Below, one piece after another: positions 54,861 through 63,406 of a DNA stretch of 64,000 bases. The stretch comes from Streptomyces sp. NBC_00690 (GTDB taxonomy: Bacteria; Actinomycetota; Actinomycetes; Streptomycetales; Streptomycetaceae), in NCBI RefSeq assembly GCF_036226685.1, contig NZ_CP109009.1:7467501-7531500 (forward strand), written 5' to 3'. Under the pieces are notes generated by a model. That model was given only the letters and a program-made list of their open reading frames with translations, was not told the DNA's origin and did not search any database. Each line of letters starts with the position of its first letter. Position 1 is the first letter of the stretch. A program made the translations under genes and the position numbers.

Positions 54861-54920
54861 GCAGATCGCCGGGGGGCCCTTCGGAGGAGTCCACTCCGGA
54901 TCCTGTCGACCACTCATATG

Positions 54921-54959
54921 AAGCCCGGTCCATCCCCTTGCGGGAAGGGCCGGGCTTTT
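54921..54959 (+). terminator. Rho-independent terminator after long SDR
   Basis: AAGCCCGG at 54921-54928 pairs with CCGGGCTT near 54950-54957, followed by T residues. It begins 60 bp after the SDR stop, with spacing and a T run typical of intrinsic terminators. Confidence 0.8.
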
Positions 54960-55314
54960 CACTCCACTGGCGGATGTCCCGTACCCGGCGCCGGCGTGGA
55001 CCACGGCCCAGCGCTGGGTTGGCCGATGCCGATCCCGATTACTCCATCCGGGTTTTAGTGGCGCACGTCACCATGGCCGCAAGTTCCATAGCCATGTGGT
55101 TTGTTGGCCTGAAATAAGGAGTTGAGTGAGCCCCATCGAGCGGCGTTTCGCTCATTTGGTTAGTCTGATGGGCACGGACGCCACCAAAGGGCTCACAAAA
55201 GCCCCTTGACCGTCCTGGGACAGGTCTGCAACCAGGCCGCGGTCCCGCCCTAGTGCCGGCGCCACCGCGACCGAACCGCCCCCGTCCCAGTTACGCGACA
55301 CAGAGGAGTGCGCG
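54960..55314. other. 355-bp intergenic region
   Basis: No gene seen. It contains an A/T-richer part (about 55095-55185) suitable for the promoter of the small gene at 55315, and the AGAGGAG ribosome-binding site at its right end. Confidence 0.4.
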
Positions 55315-55497
55315 GTGACATCTGATCTCAAGCCCCCCAAGAATTACGACAAGCGTCCGCCGGAACGAGCGGCCGGTCGGGCAGTGCGGCCCGACGAGCT
55401 CGGCAATCTCGAAGTGTGGGCGCGATCCGCCCCGATCCGGCTCGCTGGCTACGAGGAAGACCTCGCGGAGCCGCACATCCTCCAGGGCATCGACTGA
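55315..55497 (+). CDS. Small hydrophilic protein of unknown function
   Basis: 60 residues from GTG 55315, preceded by AGAGGAG at the ideal distance and followed by a perfect 38-bp hairpin, so it is very probably a real gene. It starts MTSDLKPPKNYDKRPPERAA and ends EEDLAEPHILQGID. It is charged, has no cysteine, signal peptide or membrane part, and is unlikely to be a lanthipeptide precursor. I do not recognise a function. Confidence 0.7.
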   Translation: MTSDLKPPKNYDKRPPERAAGRAVRPDELGNLEVWARSAPIRLAGYEEDLAEPHILQGID

Positions 55498-55510
55498 TCG
55501 AATCGCCCGT

Positions 55511-55548
55511 AGCGTGCCCCCCTGCCCGATCGGGCAGGGGGGCACGCT
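55511..55548. terminator. Perfect 38-bp palindrome between convergent genes
   Basis: The arms 55511-55529 and 55530-55548 are exact complements with no spacer (a 4-base loop in RNA). It lies between the small gene and the convergent lipase-maturation-factor gene and should terminate both. Confidence 0.85.
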
Positions 55549-55571
55549 GGTGTCGGGACCCCTGTGGTGAC

Positions 55572-56981
55572 TCACTCCAGGCGCGTCGGCGGCAGATACT
55601 CCCGGACGAAGTCCCGGTGCCACCACGCGCCCGTCTCCCTGCGCTCCGCCCCGGTCGTCAGCCGATAGCGGTACAGGCGCGCCCGTACCCATGCCGGCCG
55701 GGTGGTGGGAAAGGGATCGTGCCCCAGCAGGCGCAGGGTGTCCCGGTCGCCGGCCAGTAGCCGTTCGACGAAGGGGCCGAACCAGGGCCGGGCGTAGGAG
55801 GGGGAGAGCGCGGCGAACCACATCATCCAGTCGAGGCGCAGATGGTACGGGGCGAACTGCCGCGGTAGTCGGTGCACGTCCGTGGGCTTGCCGCGAAAGC
55901 CGTACTCCCGCCACCGGGTGCCGTGGTGCAGGACCTTCTCGTCCGTTCCCTCCACCACCACCTCGTGGCGCACCCGGCTCACCGTGCCGAAGGCGCCATA
56001 GGCGTTGACCAGGTGGAGGGAGTCATAGGACCGGTTCATCTGTTGTCGTCGCGAGAGCAGATTGAGCGCCGGACGGTAGCTCAGCACCAGCAGGACCACG
56101 GCGATGGCGATTACCGTGATCTCGTACCAGAGCGGGCAGGTCGGCAGGGGTTTCGGGGCGGCCTCCAGGAGTGAGCCGTCCACGGCGGTGAGGGCGAGCG
56201 CGATGGTCAGCCAGTTCAGCCAGGCGAAGTTGCCCGACAGGATCAGCCAGAGCTGGGTGATCACGATCCCCACGGCGGCTGCGGTCGCCACGGGCTGCGG
56301 GGTGAAGAGCAGAACGGGCAGGACGAGCTGGGCGAAGTGGTTGGCCGCCACCTCCACCCGGTGGAGCGGGCGTGGGAGGCGGTGGAAGAACCAGCTGAGC
56401 GGACCGGGCATCGGCTGGGTCTCGTGGTGGTAGTAGAGGCAGGTCAGATCGCGCCAGCAGCGATCGCCGCGCAGCTTGATCAACCCTGCTCCGAACTCCA
56501 CCCGAAACAGGACCCAGCGCAGCAGGAAGAGGACGAGTACGGGTGGCCCGGTCCGCTCGTTGCCGAGGAACACGGCCAGGAATCCGGTCTCCAGCAGGAG
56601 CGATTCCCAGCCGAAGGCGTACCAGGTCTGACCGATGTTGACGATCGACAGATAGAGCAGCCACAGCACGGCCCACCAAGCCATCGCCACCGGCAGGGGT
56701 AGTCGGTCCGCCGCACCGAGGACCAGGGCTGCGGAGAGCGCGACTCCGGCCCAGGAGCACACGGCGAACAGTCGGTCCGAGTAGTGCAGCCGGAAGAGAC
56801 CGGGGGCGCTCCGCCATGAGGTCGCCCGCAGATAGGCGGGTGCGGGGAGCATTCCGTCCGTCCCGATCAGCGCGCGGAACTGCCGGGCAGCGGTGAGGAA
56901 AGCCACCAGGTACACCGCGGCCAACACGCGCTGGAAGAGCAACCGGCTCCACCAGTAGTCACCATCGACGAACCACTCCAT
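55572..56981 (-). CDS. Lipase maturation factor-family membrane protein
   Basis: 469 residues from ATG 56981. About eight transmembrane segments and the family hallmarks WYAFGWESLLLETGFLAVFL, FLLRWVLFRVEFGAGLIKLR, GDRCWRDLTCLYYHHETQPM and, in the C-terminal soluble part, RLDWMMWFAALSPSY and GFRGKPTDVHRLPRQFAPYH. The vertebrate relative LMF1 helps fold lipases in the endoplasmic reticulum. The bacterial role is unproven but may be assembly of exported enzymes. It is a single gene with terminators on its 3' side. Confidence 0.92.
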   Translation of the reverse strand: MEWFVDGDYWWSRLLFQRVLAAVYLVAFLTAARQFRALIGTDGMLPAPAYLRATSWRSAPGLFRLHYSDRLFAVCSWAGVALSAALVLGAADRLPLPVAMAWWAVLWLLYLSIVNIGQTWYAFGWESLLLETGFLAVFLGNERTGPPVLVLFLLRWVLFRVEFGAGLIKLRGDRCWRDLTCLYYHHETQPMPGPLSWFFHRLPRPLHRVEVAANHFAQLVLPVLLFTPQPVATAAAVGIVITQLWLILSGNFAWLNWLTIALALTAVDGSLLEAAPKPLPTCPLWYEITVIAIAVVLLVLSYRPALNLLSRRQQMNRSYDSLHLVNAYGAFGTVSRVRHEVVVEGTDEKVLHHGTRWREYGFRGKPTDVHRLPRQFAPYHLRLDWMMWFAALSPSYARPWFGPFVERLLAGDRDTLRLLGHDPFPTTRPAWVRARLYRYRLTTGAERRETGAWWHRDFVREYLPPTRLE

Positions 56982-57358
56982 CGCTCAGTATCGGCCCGAG
57001 CGGCCGAGTCGTGGCGCGGTCACATCCGCCGGACGGCCGAGCGTCGGGCGGCCGAGCGTCGAACGACCGTGGTTCACGGACGACGGCTGACTGCGGCCCG
57101 CCGACCGCTGTTGACCTCCGCCGCCGACCATCGTTGATCTCTGCTGCTCTCCGTGAACGGCCGGGCTCCTGAGCGCTGCCCGGTGCCGTTCAGGACCCCG
57201 CATGGCTGCGAACACTGTTCAGCCGGACCGATGGGGGATGCACTGAGGACCTCAGGCCCGTCCGGAGTGCGCCCCCACCCGTTTGAGCGCGTTCCGGTAG
57301 CGCTCCCGTCGGTAGTCCGGCAGAACTGGTGAGTACAGCGAGGGTCTAGTGGCGGGAG
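56982..57358. other. 377-bp divergent region
   Basis: No gene seen. Near 57020-57070 a CGGCCGAGCGTCG(A/G) element is repeated twice. Promoters for the flanking divergent genes must lie here. GGCGGGAG just before 57359 is the ribosome-binding site of the lipoprotein gene. Confidence 0.35.
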
Positions 57359-58480
57359 ATGTCCGTGCGTTCCGTGCGTCGTCGATGGTCAGCGGCCGTT
57401 GTCCTGTCCGTCGCGCTCTCCTGTGGGCTGCTGATCGCGGGGTGCGGCGGGGACACCATCGCGGCGTCGGAGCCGGACGAGGAGGTGTTCCTCCAGGCTG
57501 CCGCAGCCCGGGGACCCGATCCGTACACGGAGTCGACCGCACGGGCGATCACTTCGCCCGCACCGCAGCCCCCGGCTGCCGGGGGCGGTGACACCCGGTT
57601 GAAGGGGCAGACCCTGCGCACCCTTTCGGGCTCCACTCCCGGCCTGTACGGCGGCATCCAGTCCATCGGCAACTGCGATGCGGCCCGACAGACCACCCTC
57701 CTCCACGCCGATACCGCAAAGGCCCGGTCATGGGCGCGTGGCGCGGGAATCTCACCGACCGCCCTGCCGGGGTTCATGAGTGAGCTCACTCCGGTGGTGC
57801 TGCGGGCCGACACACGGGTCACCAGTCATGGGTATCGGGGCGGCGCCGCCGCTCGCTACCAGGCCGTGCTCCAGGCGGGCACGGCGGTGCTGGTGGACCG
57901 CCAGGGCACCCCGCGGGTGCGCTGTGCCTGTGGGAACCCCCTGCGCCCGCCGATCGCCGCTAAAGGCGCCGTCGTGCACAAGGGGCGGGCGTGGGCCGGC
58001 TATGAGCCGGACCGGGTCGTCGTGGTGAAGCCCGCGGCGCAGACGATCGCCAGCCTGGTCATCGTCGATGTGGTGTCCAGCACCTGGATCGACCGGAAGA
58101 CGGGCAGCGACGGAGAGTCGGACAAGAGCCCCGAAGTGCTGCCGCCCGTGACCCCGGACGACATCTACACCTATCCTCCGGTGCCCGACCCGTCCGAGTC
58201 CGCCTCCGAGGCAGAGCCGGACGACCCGACCGCATCCGACGAGGGAACACTGCCGGACGGTCCCACGCCCACGGACTGTCCTCCCGTGCCCGACACCCTC
58301 GACCAGGTGACGCCGGCGCAACCGTCGCTCTGCCCGGATCAGCAACCGTCCGAGCCGGATGAGCTCCCGAGCGAGCTCCTGCCGCCGCCGGTCGACCCGG
58401 ATGTGCCGCCGGAGGACGTCCCGTCCGACCCCGAGTCGCCGGTGGAGCAACTCGTGGCACCGGACACCTTCACCGGTTGA
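57359..58480 (+). CDS. Secreted lipoprotein (DUF6777-like)
   Basis: 373 residues from ATG 57359. A lipoprotein signal is clear: basic start MSVRSVRRRW, hydrophobic core, lipobox IAGC with the lipidated Cys at 29. The conserved part (about 40-245) begins EEVFLQAAAARGPDPYTEST and contains LYGGIQSIGNCDAARQTTLL and VRCACGNPLRPPIAAK. The remainder (about 255-373) is an acidic Pro/Asp/Glu/Ser stalk. This layout matches a streptomycete family I recall as DUF6777. The family label is from memory and tentative. Function unknown. It would be anchored to the outer face of the membrane. Confidence 0.75.
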   Translation: MSVRSVRRRWSAAVVLSVALSCGLLIAGCGGDTIAASEPDEEVFLQAAAARGPDPYTESTARAITSPAPQPPAAGGGDTRLKGQTLRTLSGSTPGLYGGIQSIGNCDAARQTTLLHADTAKARSWARGAGISPTALPGFMSELTPVVLRADTRVTSHGYRGGAAARYQAVLQAGTAVLVDRQGTPRVRCACGNPLRPPIAAKGAVVHKGRAWAGYEPDRVVVVKPAAQTIASLVIVDVVSSTWIDRKTGSDGESDKSPEVLPPVTPDDIYTYPPVPDPSESASEAEPDDPTASDEGTLPDGPTPTDCPPVPDTLDQVTPAQPSLCPDQQPSEPDELPSELLPPPVDPDVPPEDVPSDPESPVEQLVAPDTFTG

Positions 58481-58634
58481 GCGAGGCCAGGCTCGGCGGT
58501 GCGAGGGCGCAGAGGGTCGGGCGCTCGGTGATCTCCCCCTAAGTGCCATACGTTAGAAATCTCAATAAAGTGGGCATATCAATTTAATTGCCCAATCAGT
58601 CGAAGAATCTGACAAATGATGGCAGAGTGGCTCC

Positions 58635-60707
58635 ATGGTTGATCGGGCAGCGGGTGCCCTGTCGCTTCCCGACGACTGGCCGGTCGGCCCCGATCTGAGT
58701 CTGTCCTTCAACCGCATGGGCAGCTTCGACTGGGACCTGGCCAGCGGACTCATGCATCTGGACGACTCCGCGCTCCAGGTGCTGGAACTGCGGCCTGGTG
58801 ACTACGACGGCTACCGGGCGAGCCTCACCGACCGGATGCCGGCGGAGGACGCCGCCCGGCTGGACTCCCAGGTGGCCCAGGCGCTCAAGAACGGCAATGA
58901 GAACTACGGCGTCTACTTCCGCATCCGTCGCCGTGACGGCGGGCTGCGCTGGACCCACACCCAAGGGTGCGTGCGCCGGGACGGGAACGGTCGTCCCGAG
59001 CGGATCATCGGCATCGTCCGCGACGCCACCGAGGAACTCGCCGACTCCGCCGCCCGAGCCGAGGCCGACGTCCACCGCAGACGGCAGACCAGCGTGGTCG
59101 AGTCCACCACCGCGGCGCTCGCACACGCCCGAACCGTCCAGGACGTCATCGACGTCCTCACCGCCTCCCACGGCCTGGAGCACTTCGGCGCGGCCAGCCT
59201 GGTGATGGGGCTGCTGGAGGCGGGCGGTCGCATCCATCTGGTGGCCGAGGGGCCGACGCACGCCTTCATCCCCGGCACCCGCTGGACCCGGGTCGAGGAC
59301 GAGTACCCGATGAGCGAGGTGGTACGGACGCTCGCCCCCCGCTTCATCGAGTCCCAGGCCGACTTCGCCGAGTCCTACCCGGTCCTCTGGCCGCACCTCG
59401 AAGGACTCGGCATCGTATCGGCGGCCTATCTGCCGCTCATCGCCCAAGCCCGTCCGATCGGTGCGCTCGGCCTGCTCTACAGCGACCGCACCGGCTTCAG
59501 CTCCGAGGATCGCAATGTCCTGGTCGCGCTGGGCAGCAGCATTGCGCAGAGCGTCCAGCGCGCGGTCCTCTACGACCAGGAACACGATCTCGCCGAAGGG
59601 CTCCAGCAGGCCATGCTGCCGCGCCGGATCCCCGCAGTGCCCGGCGCGCAGATCGCGGTGCGTTATCGATCCGCACGGATCGGCCGGGACATCGGCGGGG
59701 ACTGGTACGACATCATCACCCTCCCCGGCGGCCGGGTCGGTGCGGTCATCGGAGACGTTCAGGGGCACGACACGGACGCGGCGGCCGTCATGGGACAACT
59801 GCGCATCGTCCTGCGCGCCTACGCGGCCGAAGGGCACACCCCGGCCACGGTGATGGCCCGGGCCTCGATCTTCCTCGACGAGTTGGACACCGACCGTTTC
59901 GCGACCTGCCTCTACGCCGAGGCCGACCCGGCGACCGGCGTCGTCCAGGTGGTGCGTGCCGGCCATGTCGATCCCCTCCTGCGAGACACGGACGGCAGTT
60001 GTCGCAGACTCCCCGTCGAAGGGGGGCTTCCCCTGGGGCTCTCGGCCGAGTTCGGACGGCTGGAGTACCCCGTCAGCACCGTCGAGTTGGACCCGGGGCA
60101 GACCCTGATCCTCTACACCGACGGCCTCGTCGAACAGCCCGGCGCCGACCTCGACGACGGGATGCAGATGCTGACCGCGCTGGTGCGCAGCGGCCCCAGC
60201 GACCTCCAACGGTTGGCCGATCACCTGTGCGAGGTCGTGGACGAACGCGGTGGTGAAGACGATGTGGCGATCCTGTTGCTGCGCCGTCGGGGGACCGTCA
60301 CCCCTCGCTCGGGCGGCCGACTGCAACAGAGCGTGGCGCAGAACGAGCCGGAGGCCCTGCGCTCGGCCCGGCACATGGTCCTCTCGGCGGTGCGCGCCTG
60401 GGGAGCTCGGGAGCGCTCCGATGAGATCGAGCTCGCGGCCGATGAGCTGATCACCAATGCCCTGATGCACACCGACGGCGGAGCGATCGTGACCGTCAGG
60501 GTGTTGGTGGGACCACAGCGGCGGCTGCGGGTGGAGGTCGAGGACCGCTCCAGCGCGTTGCCACGGCGCAGGGAGGCCGATCTGTCCGGAGTCTCCGGAC
60601 GGGGCTTGCTCCTCGTGGACCAGTTGGCGGACGCCTGGGGAGTGGAGTCCCGCGGTACGGGCAAATGCGTGTGGTGCGAGTTCACCGTGCCGGACCGGCT
60701 CGACTGA
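58635..60707 (+). CDS. PAS-GAF-SpoIIE phosphatase with anti-sigma-type ATPase domain
   Basis: 690 residues from ATG 58635. Order of domains: PAS (about 20-135; SFNRMGSFDWDLASGLMHLD, YFRIRRRDGGLRWTHTQG), GAF (about 150-310; LAHARTVQDVIDVLTASHGL, PIGALGLLYSDRTGFSSEDR), SpoIIE PP2C-type phosphatase (about 330-550; IGGDWYDIITLPGGRVGAVI, GDVQGHDTDAAAVMGQLR with metal-binding Asp) and a HATPase_c anti-sigma-like kinase domain (about 575-690; ADELITNALMHTDGGAIVTV, GRGLLLVDQLADAWGVE). Such proteins regulate partner-switching of sigma factors by phosphorylating or dephosphorylating an anti-anti-sigma factor. Two opposing activities in one chain are common in Streptomyces. No partner gene is adjacent. 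Confidence 0.93.
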   Translation: MVDRAAGALSLPDDWPVGPDLSLSFNRMGSFDWDLASGLMHLDDSALQVLELRPGDYDGYRASLTDRMPAEDAARLDSQVAQALKNGNENYGVYFRIRRRDGGLRWTHTQGCVRRDGNGRPERIIGIVRDATEELADSAARAEADVHRRRQTSVVESTTAALAHARTVQDVIDVLTASHGLEHFGAASLVMGLLEAGGRIHLVAEGPTHAFIPGTRWTRVEDEYPMSEVVRTLAPRFIESQADFAESYPVLWPHLEGLGIVSAAYLPLIAQARPIGALGLLYSDRTGFSSEDRNVLVALGSSIAQSVQRAVLYDQEHDLAEGLQQAMLPRRIPAVPGAQIAVRYRSARIGRDIGGDWYDIITLPGGRVGAVIGDVQGHDTDAAAVMGQLRIVLRAYAAEGHTPATVMARASIFLDELDTDRFATCLYAEADPATGVVQVVRAGHVDPLLRDTDGSCRRLPVEGGLPLGLSAEFGRLEYPVSTVELDPGQTLILYTDGLVEQPGADLDDGMQMLTALVRSGPSDLQRLADHLCEVVDERGGEDDVAILLLRRRGTVTPRSGGRLQQSVAQNEPEALRSARHMVLSAVRAWGARERSDEIELAADELITNALMHTDGGAIVTVRVLVGPQRRLRVEVEDRSSALPRRREADLSGVSGRGLLLVDQLADAWGVESRGTGKCVWCEFTVPDRLD

Positions 60708-60709
60708 AT

Positions 60710-60743
60710 GCCTTCCCCGTCGGGCACGGCGGACGGGGAAGGC
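60710..60743 (+). terminator. Hairpin after SpoIIE-type gene
   Basis: GCCTTCCCCGTC (60710-60721) pairs perfectly with 60732-60743 across a 10-nt loop, starting two bases after the stop codon. Confidence 0.7.
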
Positions 60744-61069
60744 GGCAGGGCGGCGTCGACGGGGGTGATGACCGGCAGTGACGTCCTTCCGGTCGAGATC
60801 GAGCGATGCAACCGGAGCGCATCGACCCCGGAGCAGCCTGAGCACATCGATCCGATCAGCCGGAGGGCATGATCCGGAACGGTCGGACCGCACCATCCGG
60901 AGCAGATCGAAGGGGCGCCTTCCCTGATCCGGGTGTTAACTGTCCGTAAATTGATCGTACTTGACCGTAACCGAATAAAGGCGATTGACTGCGATGGGCT
61001 GCGATTGTGTGCGGGACATCGCCCTTTTGCCTGGGCCTGTAGGTCTTCCTTCTAGGACATGAGGACACC
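60744..61069. other. 326-bp intergenic region
   Basis: No gene seen. Between 60790 and 60915 a loosely repeated (C/A)CCGGAGC(G/A)-GATCGA element occurs about five times. From 60945 the DNA becomes A/T-richer (TTAACTGTCCGTAAATTGATC) and probably holds the promoter of the acyltransferase gene. GAGGA just before GTG 61070 is its ribosome-binding site. Confidence 0.4.
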
Positions 61070-62425
61070 GTGAGTAGCGAGCTTCTCGCCCCCCTCGATC
61101 TGGCTTTCTGGCACCTTGAGTCCGATGGCCACCCGATGCACCTCGGCGCGCTCGCACTCTTCGCACCGGCCGAGGATGCTCCCCGCACCGGCCGGCCGTT
61201 CGACGAGGAGGTGCGGGAACTCCTCGCCGATCGCGCCTGCGCGATTCGGCGGCTGCGGATGCGGGTCCAAGACGTGCTCGTGCCCGTCGGCGGAGCGGTC
61301 TGGGCCGTGGACAAGGACTTCGACGTACGACGTCACGTCCACCATGTGCGCCTGCCCACCGGGGACTTCCGGGCCGCGGCGACCGCCGTCGCCGGCGAGC
61401 TCATGGAGCGCCCGCTTGCGCGAGGGTTGCCGCCGTGGGAGATGTACCTCCTCACCGGCGAGCCCGAAGGACCCTTCGCGGTCCTGGTCAAACTCCACCA
61501 CGCCCTCGCGGACGGGATGCGCGCGGTCGCCATCGGAGCCGGGATCTTCGACGAGATCGCCGGAGCCCGAGCAGCACGCGTCGGCCGATCCGGGCCGGCT
61601 CCCGATCGACCGTGGTTCAGCGACCCCGCCCGGCTCCTCGGCTTCGCCCGTGACCGCATCGACGACTTTGGGCGTGCGGTGGGGGTCAGCGCCTCCGTCG
61701 TCCGCGCCAGCCGCTTCGACCCCCGAGGGCTGCCCGCGCTCACCGCCGGCTCCAGCGGCACCAGGCGGCTCGGCACGGTGATCCTGGACCTGGAGAAGGT
61801 GCGCAGTGTCCGCCGGGAGACGGGCGGCACGGCCAACGATGTACTCCTCGCGGTCGTCGCCGGTGGCCTGCGGCGCTGGGCCCACCTCCGCGGCGAGCAA
61901 CTACCCGCCAGCGGGCCGCGGGCCCTGGTGCCCGTCTCCCGCCGCCGCCCCGGCAGCCCACCCGGCTCGGGCAACAAGCTCTCCGCCTATCTGCTGGAAC
62001 TCCCGGTCGCCGAACCCGATCCGCGGCTGCGGCTGGCCGCCGTACGAGCAGCGATGGACCGCAACAAGGCGGCCGGTCCCTCACGCGGAGCGGGCGCTCT
62101 GGCCGTACTCGCGGATCAGCTGCCGCCCCTCGCCCACCGGTTCGGCGCTCCCTTCGCCCAGGGCGCGGCCCGGATGCTCTTCGACGTCCTCGTGACCAGC
62201 GTCCCGTTGCCCCGCTCGGCCCTTTCGCTGGGTGGCAGGCCGCTCCAGGAGATCTATCCGATGGCTCCGCTGCCCCGGGGGCAGGCGCTTGCCGTGGCGC
62301 TGACCACCTACGGCGGCAAGGTCCACGTGGGTCTGGTCGTGGACGGCAAGGCGGTACCGGACCTCGACCTCCTGGCGCAGTGCCTCCGGGACGAGTTGGC
62401 GGAACTACGACTACTGGCCCCCTGA
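61070..62425 (+). CDS. WS/DGAT-family wax ester / triacylglycerol synthase
   Basis: 451 residues from GTG 61070. The active-site motif HHxxxDG is HHALADG at 143-149. The N-terminus has LDLAFWHLESDGHPMHLGAL and the C-terminal half has GGTANDVLLAVVAGGLRRWA and NKLSAYLLELPVAEPDPRLR, all family-typical. These enzymes join acyl-CoA to diacylglycerol or long-chain alcohols, making storage lipids in actinomycetes, and usually associate with the inner membrane. The length is usual. It stands alone between two unrelated genes. Confidence 0.93.
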   Translation: MSSELLAPLDLAFWHLESDGHPMHLGALALFAPAEDAPRTGRPFDEEVRELLADRACAIRRLRMRVQDVLVPVGGAVWAVDKDFDVRRHVHHVRLPTGDFRAAATAVAGELMERPLARGLPPWEMYLLTGEPEGPFAVLVKLHHALADGMRAVAIGAGIFDEIAGARAARVGRSGPAPDRPWFSDPARLLGFARDRIDDFGRAVGVSASVVRASRFDPRGLPALTAGSSGTRRLGTVILDLEKVRSVRRETGGTANDVLLAVVAGGLRRWAHLRGEQLPASGPRALVPVSRRRPGSPPGSGNKLSAYLLELPVAEPDPRLRLAAVRAAMDRNKAAGPSRGAGALAVLADQLPPLAHRFGAPFAQGAARMLFDVLVTSVPLPRSALSLGGRPLQEIYPMAPLPRGQALAVALTTYGGKVHVGLVVDGKAVPDLDLLAQCLRDELAELRLLAP

Positions 62426-62538
62426 TCCCGTCGGCCTCACACAGCATCGAGCCCGGCCCGCGCCCGCCCAGAGATCCCCCGAGACTCCGCCGAGTGCATG
62501 AATCTGCACTTTCCCGTGGGCTGCGGCACTCTGGACGC

Positions 62539-63399
62539 ATGCCGGAAATGCCTGAAGTGGAATCTCTGAGGGGCTTCCTCGGGGATCGTCTCGCCGGAGA
62601 GAGGATCGCTCGGGTCCTGCCGCTGGCCATCAATGTCCTCAAGACCTACGACCCCCCGCTTAGTGCGGTCGAGGGCGCCGAGGTCACCGCCGTGGAGCGA
62701 CATGGCAAATGGCTCGACATCGGCGTGGGCGAACTCCACCTCGTGGTGCACCTGGCCCGCGCCGGCTGGCTGCGCTGGCACGACGAGTACCCCGCCACCC
62801 CGCCCCGCCCGGGCAAGGGCCCCCTTGCGCTCCGTACCGTGCTGGCATCGGGTGGCGGCTTCGACCTCACCGAAGCGGGCACGACCAAGCGGCTCGCCGT
62901 CCATCTGGTCCACGACATCGCCGAGGTGCCCGCCATCGCCCGACTGGGCCCCGATCCCCTGTCGGCGGAGTTCGACCGTGCGGCCTTTGCGGCACTCCTG
63001 GCCGGTGAGCGGCGACAGCTCAAGGGCGCACTGCGCGACCAGGGCTTGATCGCGGGCATCGGCAACGCCTACAGCGACGAGATCCTGCACGCGGCGAAGA
63101 TGTCCCCCTTCCAACTGGTGCACCGTCTGGACGAGGACGAGATCACCGCCCTGTACGAAGCCCTGCGCACCACACTCGGGGACGCCGTCGAACGTGCCCG
63201 GCCGATCGCCGCGGGGCGGCTCAAGGCGGAGAAGAAGAGCGGGCTCAGGGTCCACGGCCGCACCGGCGAGCCCTGCCCGGTCTGCGGAGACACCATCAGG
63301 CAGGTGTCGTTCAGCGATTCCTCGCTCCAGTACTGCCCCACCTGCCAGACGGGCGGCAAACCCCTGGCCGACCGACGGCTGTCCCGACTGCTCAAGTAG
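62539..63399 (+). CDS. Fpg/Nei-family DNA glycosylase
   Basis: 286 residues from ATG 62539 (MPEMPEVESLRGFL). After Met removal, the N-terminal Pro and the following Glu are the catalytic residues of formamidopyrimidine/endonuclease VIII glycosylases, which cut out oxidised bases. Also seen: helix-two-turn-helix DQGLIAGIGNAYSDEILHAA (H2TH), Lys in HGKWLDIGVG, and the C-terminal zinc finger CPVCGDTIRQVSF ... YCPTCQTGGK. It is the actinobacterial variant, related to but distinct from classical MutM. An alternative upstream start is unlikely because the terminal Pro must follow Met. Confidence 0.94.
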   Translation: MPEMPEVESLRGFLGDRLAGERIARVLPLAINVLKTYDPPLSAVEGAEVTAVERHGKWLDIGVGELHLVVHLARAGWLRWHDEYPATPPRPGKGPLALRTVLASGGGFDLTEAGTTKRLAVHLVHDIAEVPAIARLGPDPLSAEFDRAAFAALLAGERRQLKGALRDQGLIAGIGNAYSDEILHAAKMSPFQLVHRLDEDEITALYEALRTTLGDAVERARPIAAGRLKAEKKSGLRVHGRTGEPCPVCGDTIRQVSFSDSSLQYCPTCQTGGKPLADRRLSRLLK

Positions 63400-63406
63400 G
63401 ACGCAC

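Noticed and set aside
55315..55497. Lanthipeptide or other RiPP precursor
   Set aside because: No cysteine, few Ser/Thr in the C-terminal half, and no modifying enzyme nearby. The adjacent gene is a lipase maturation factor.
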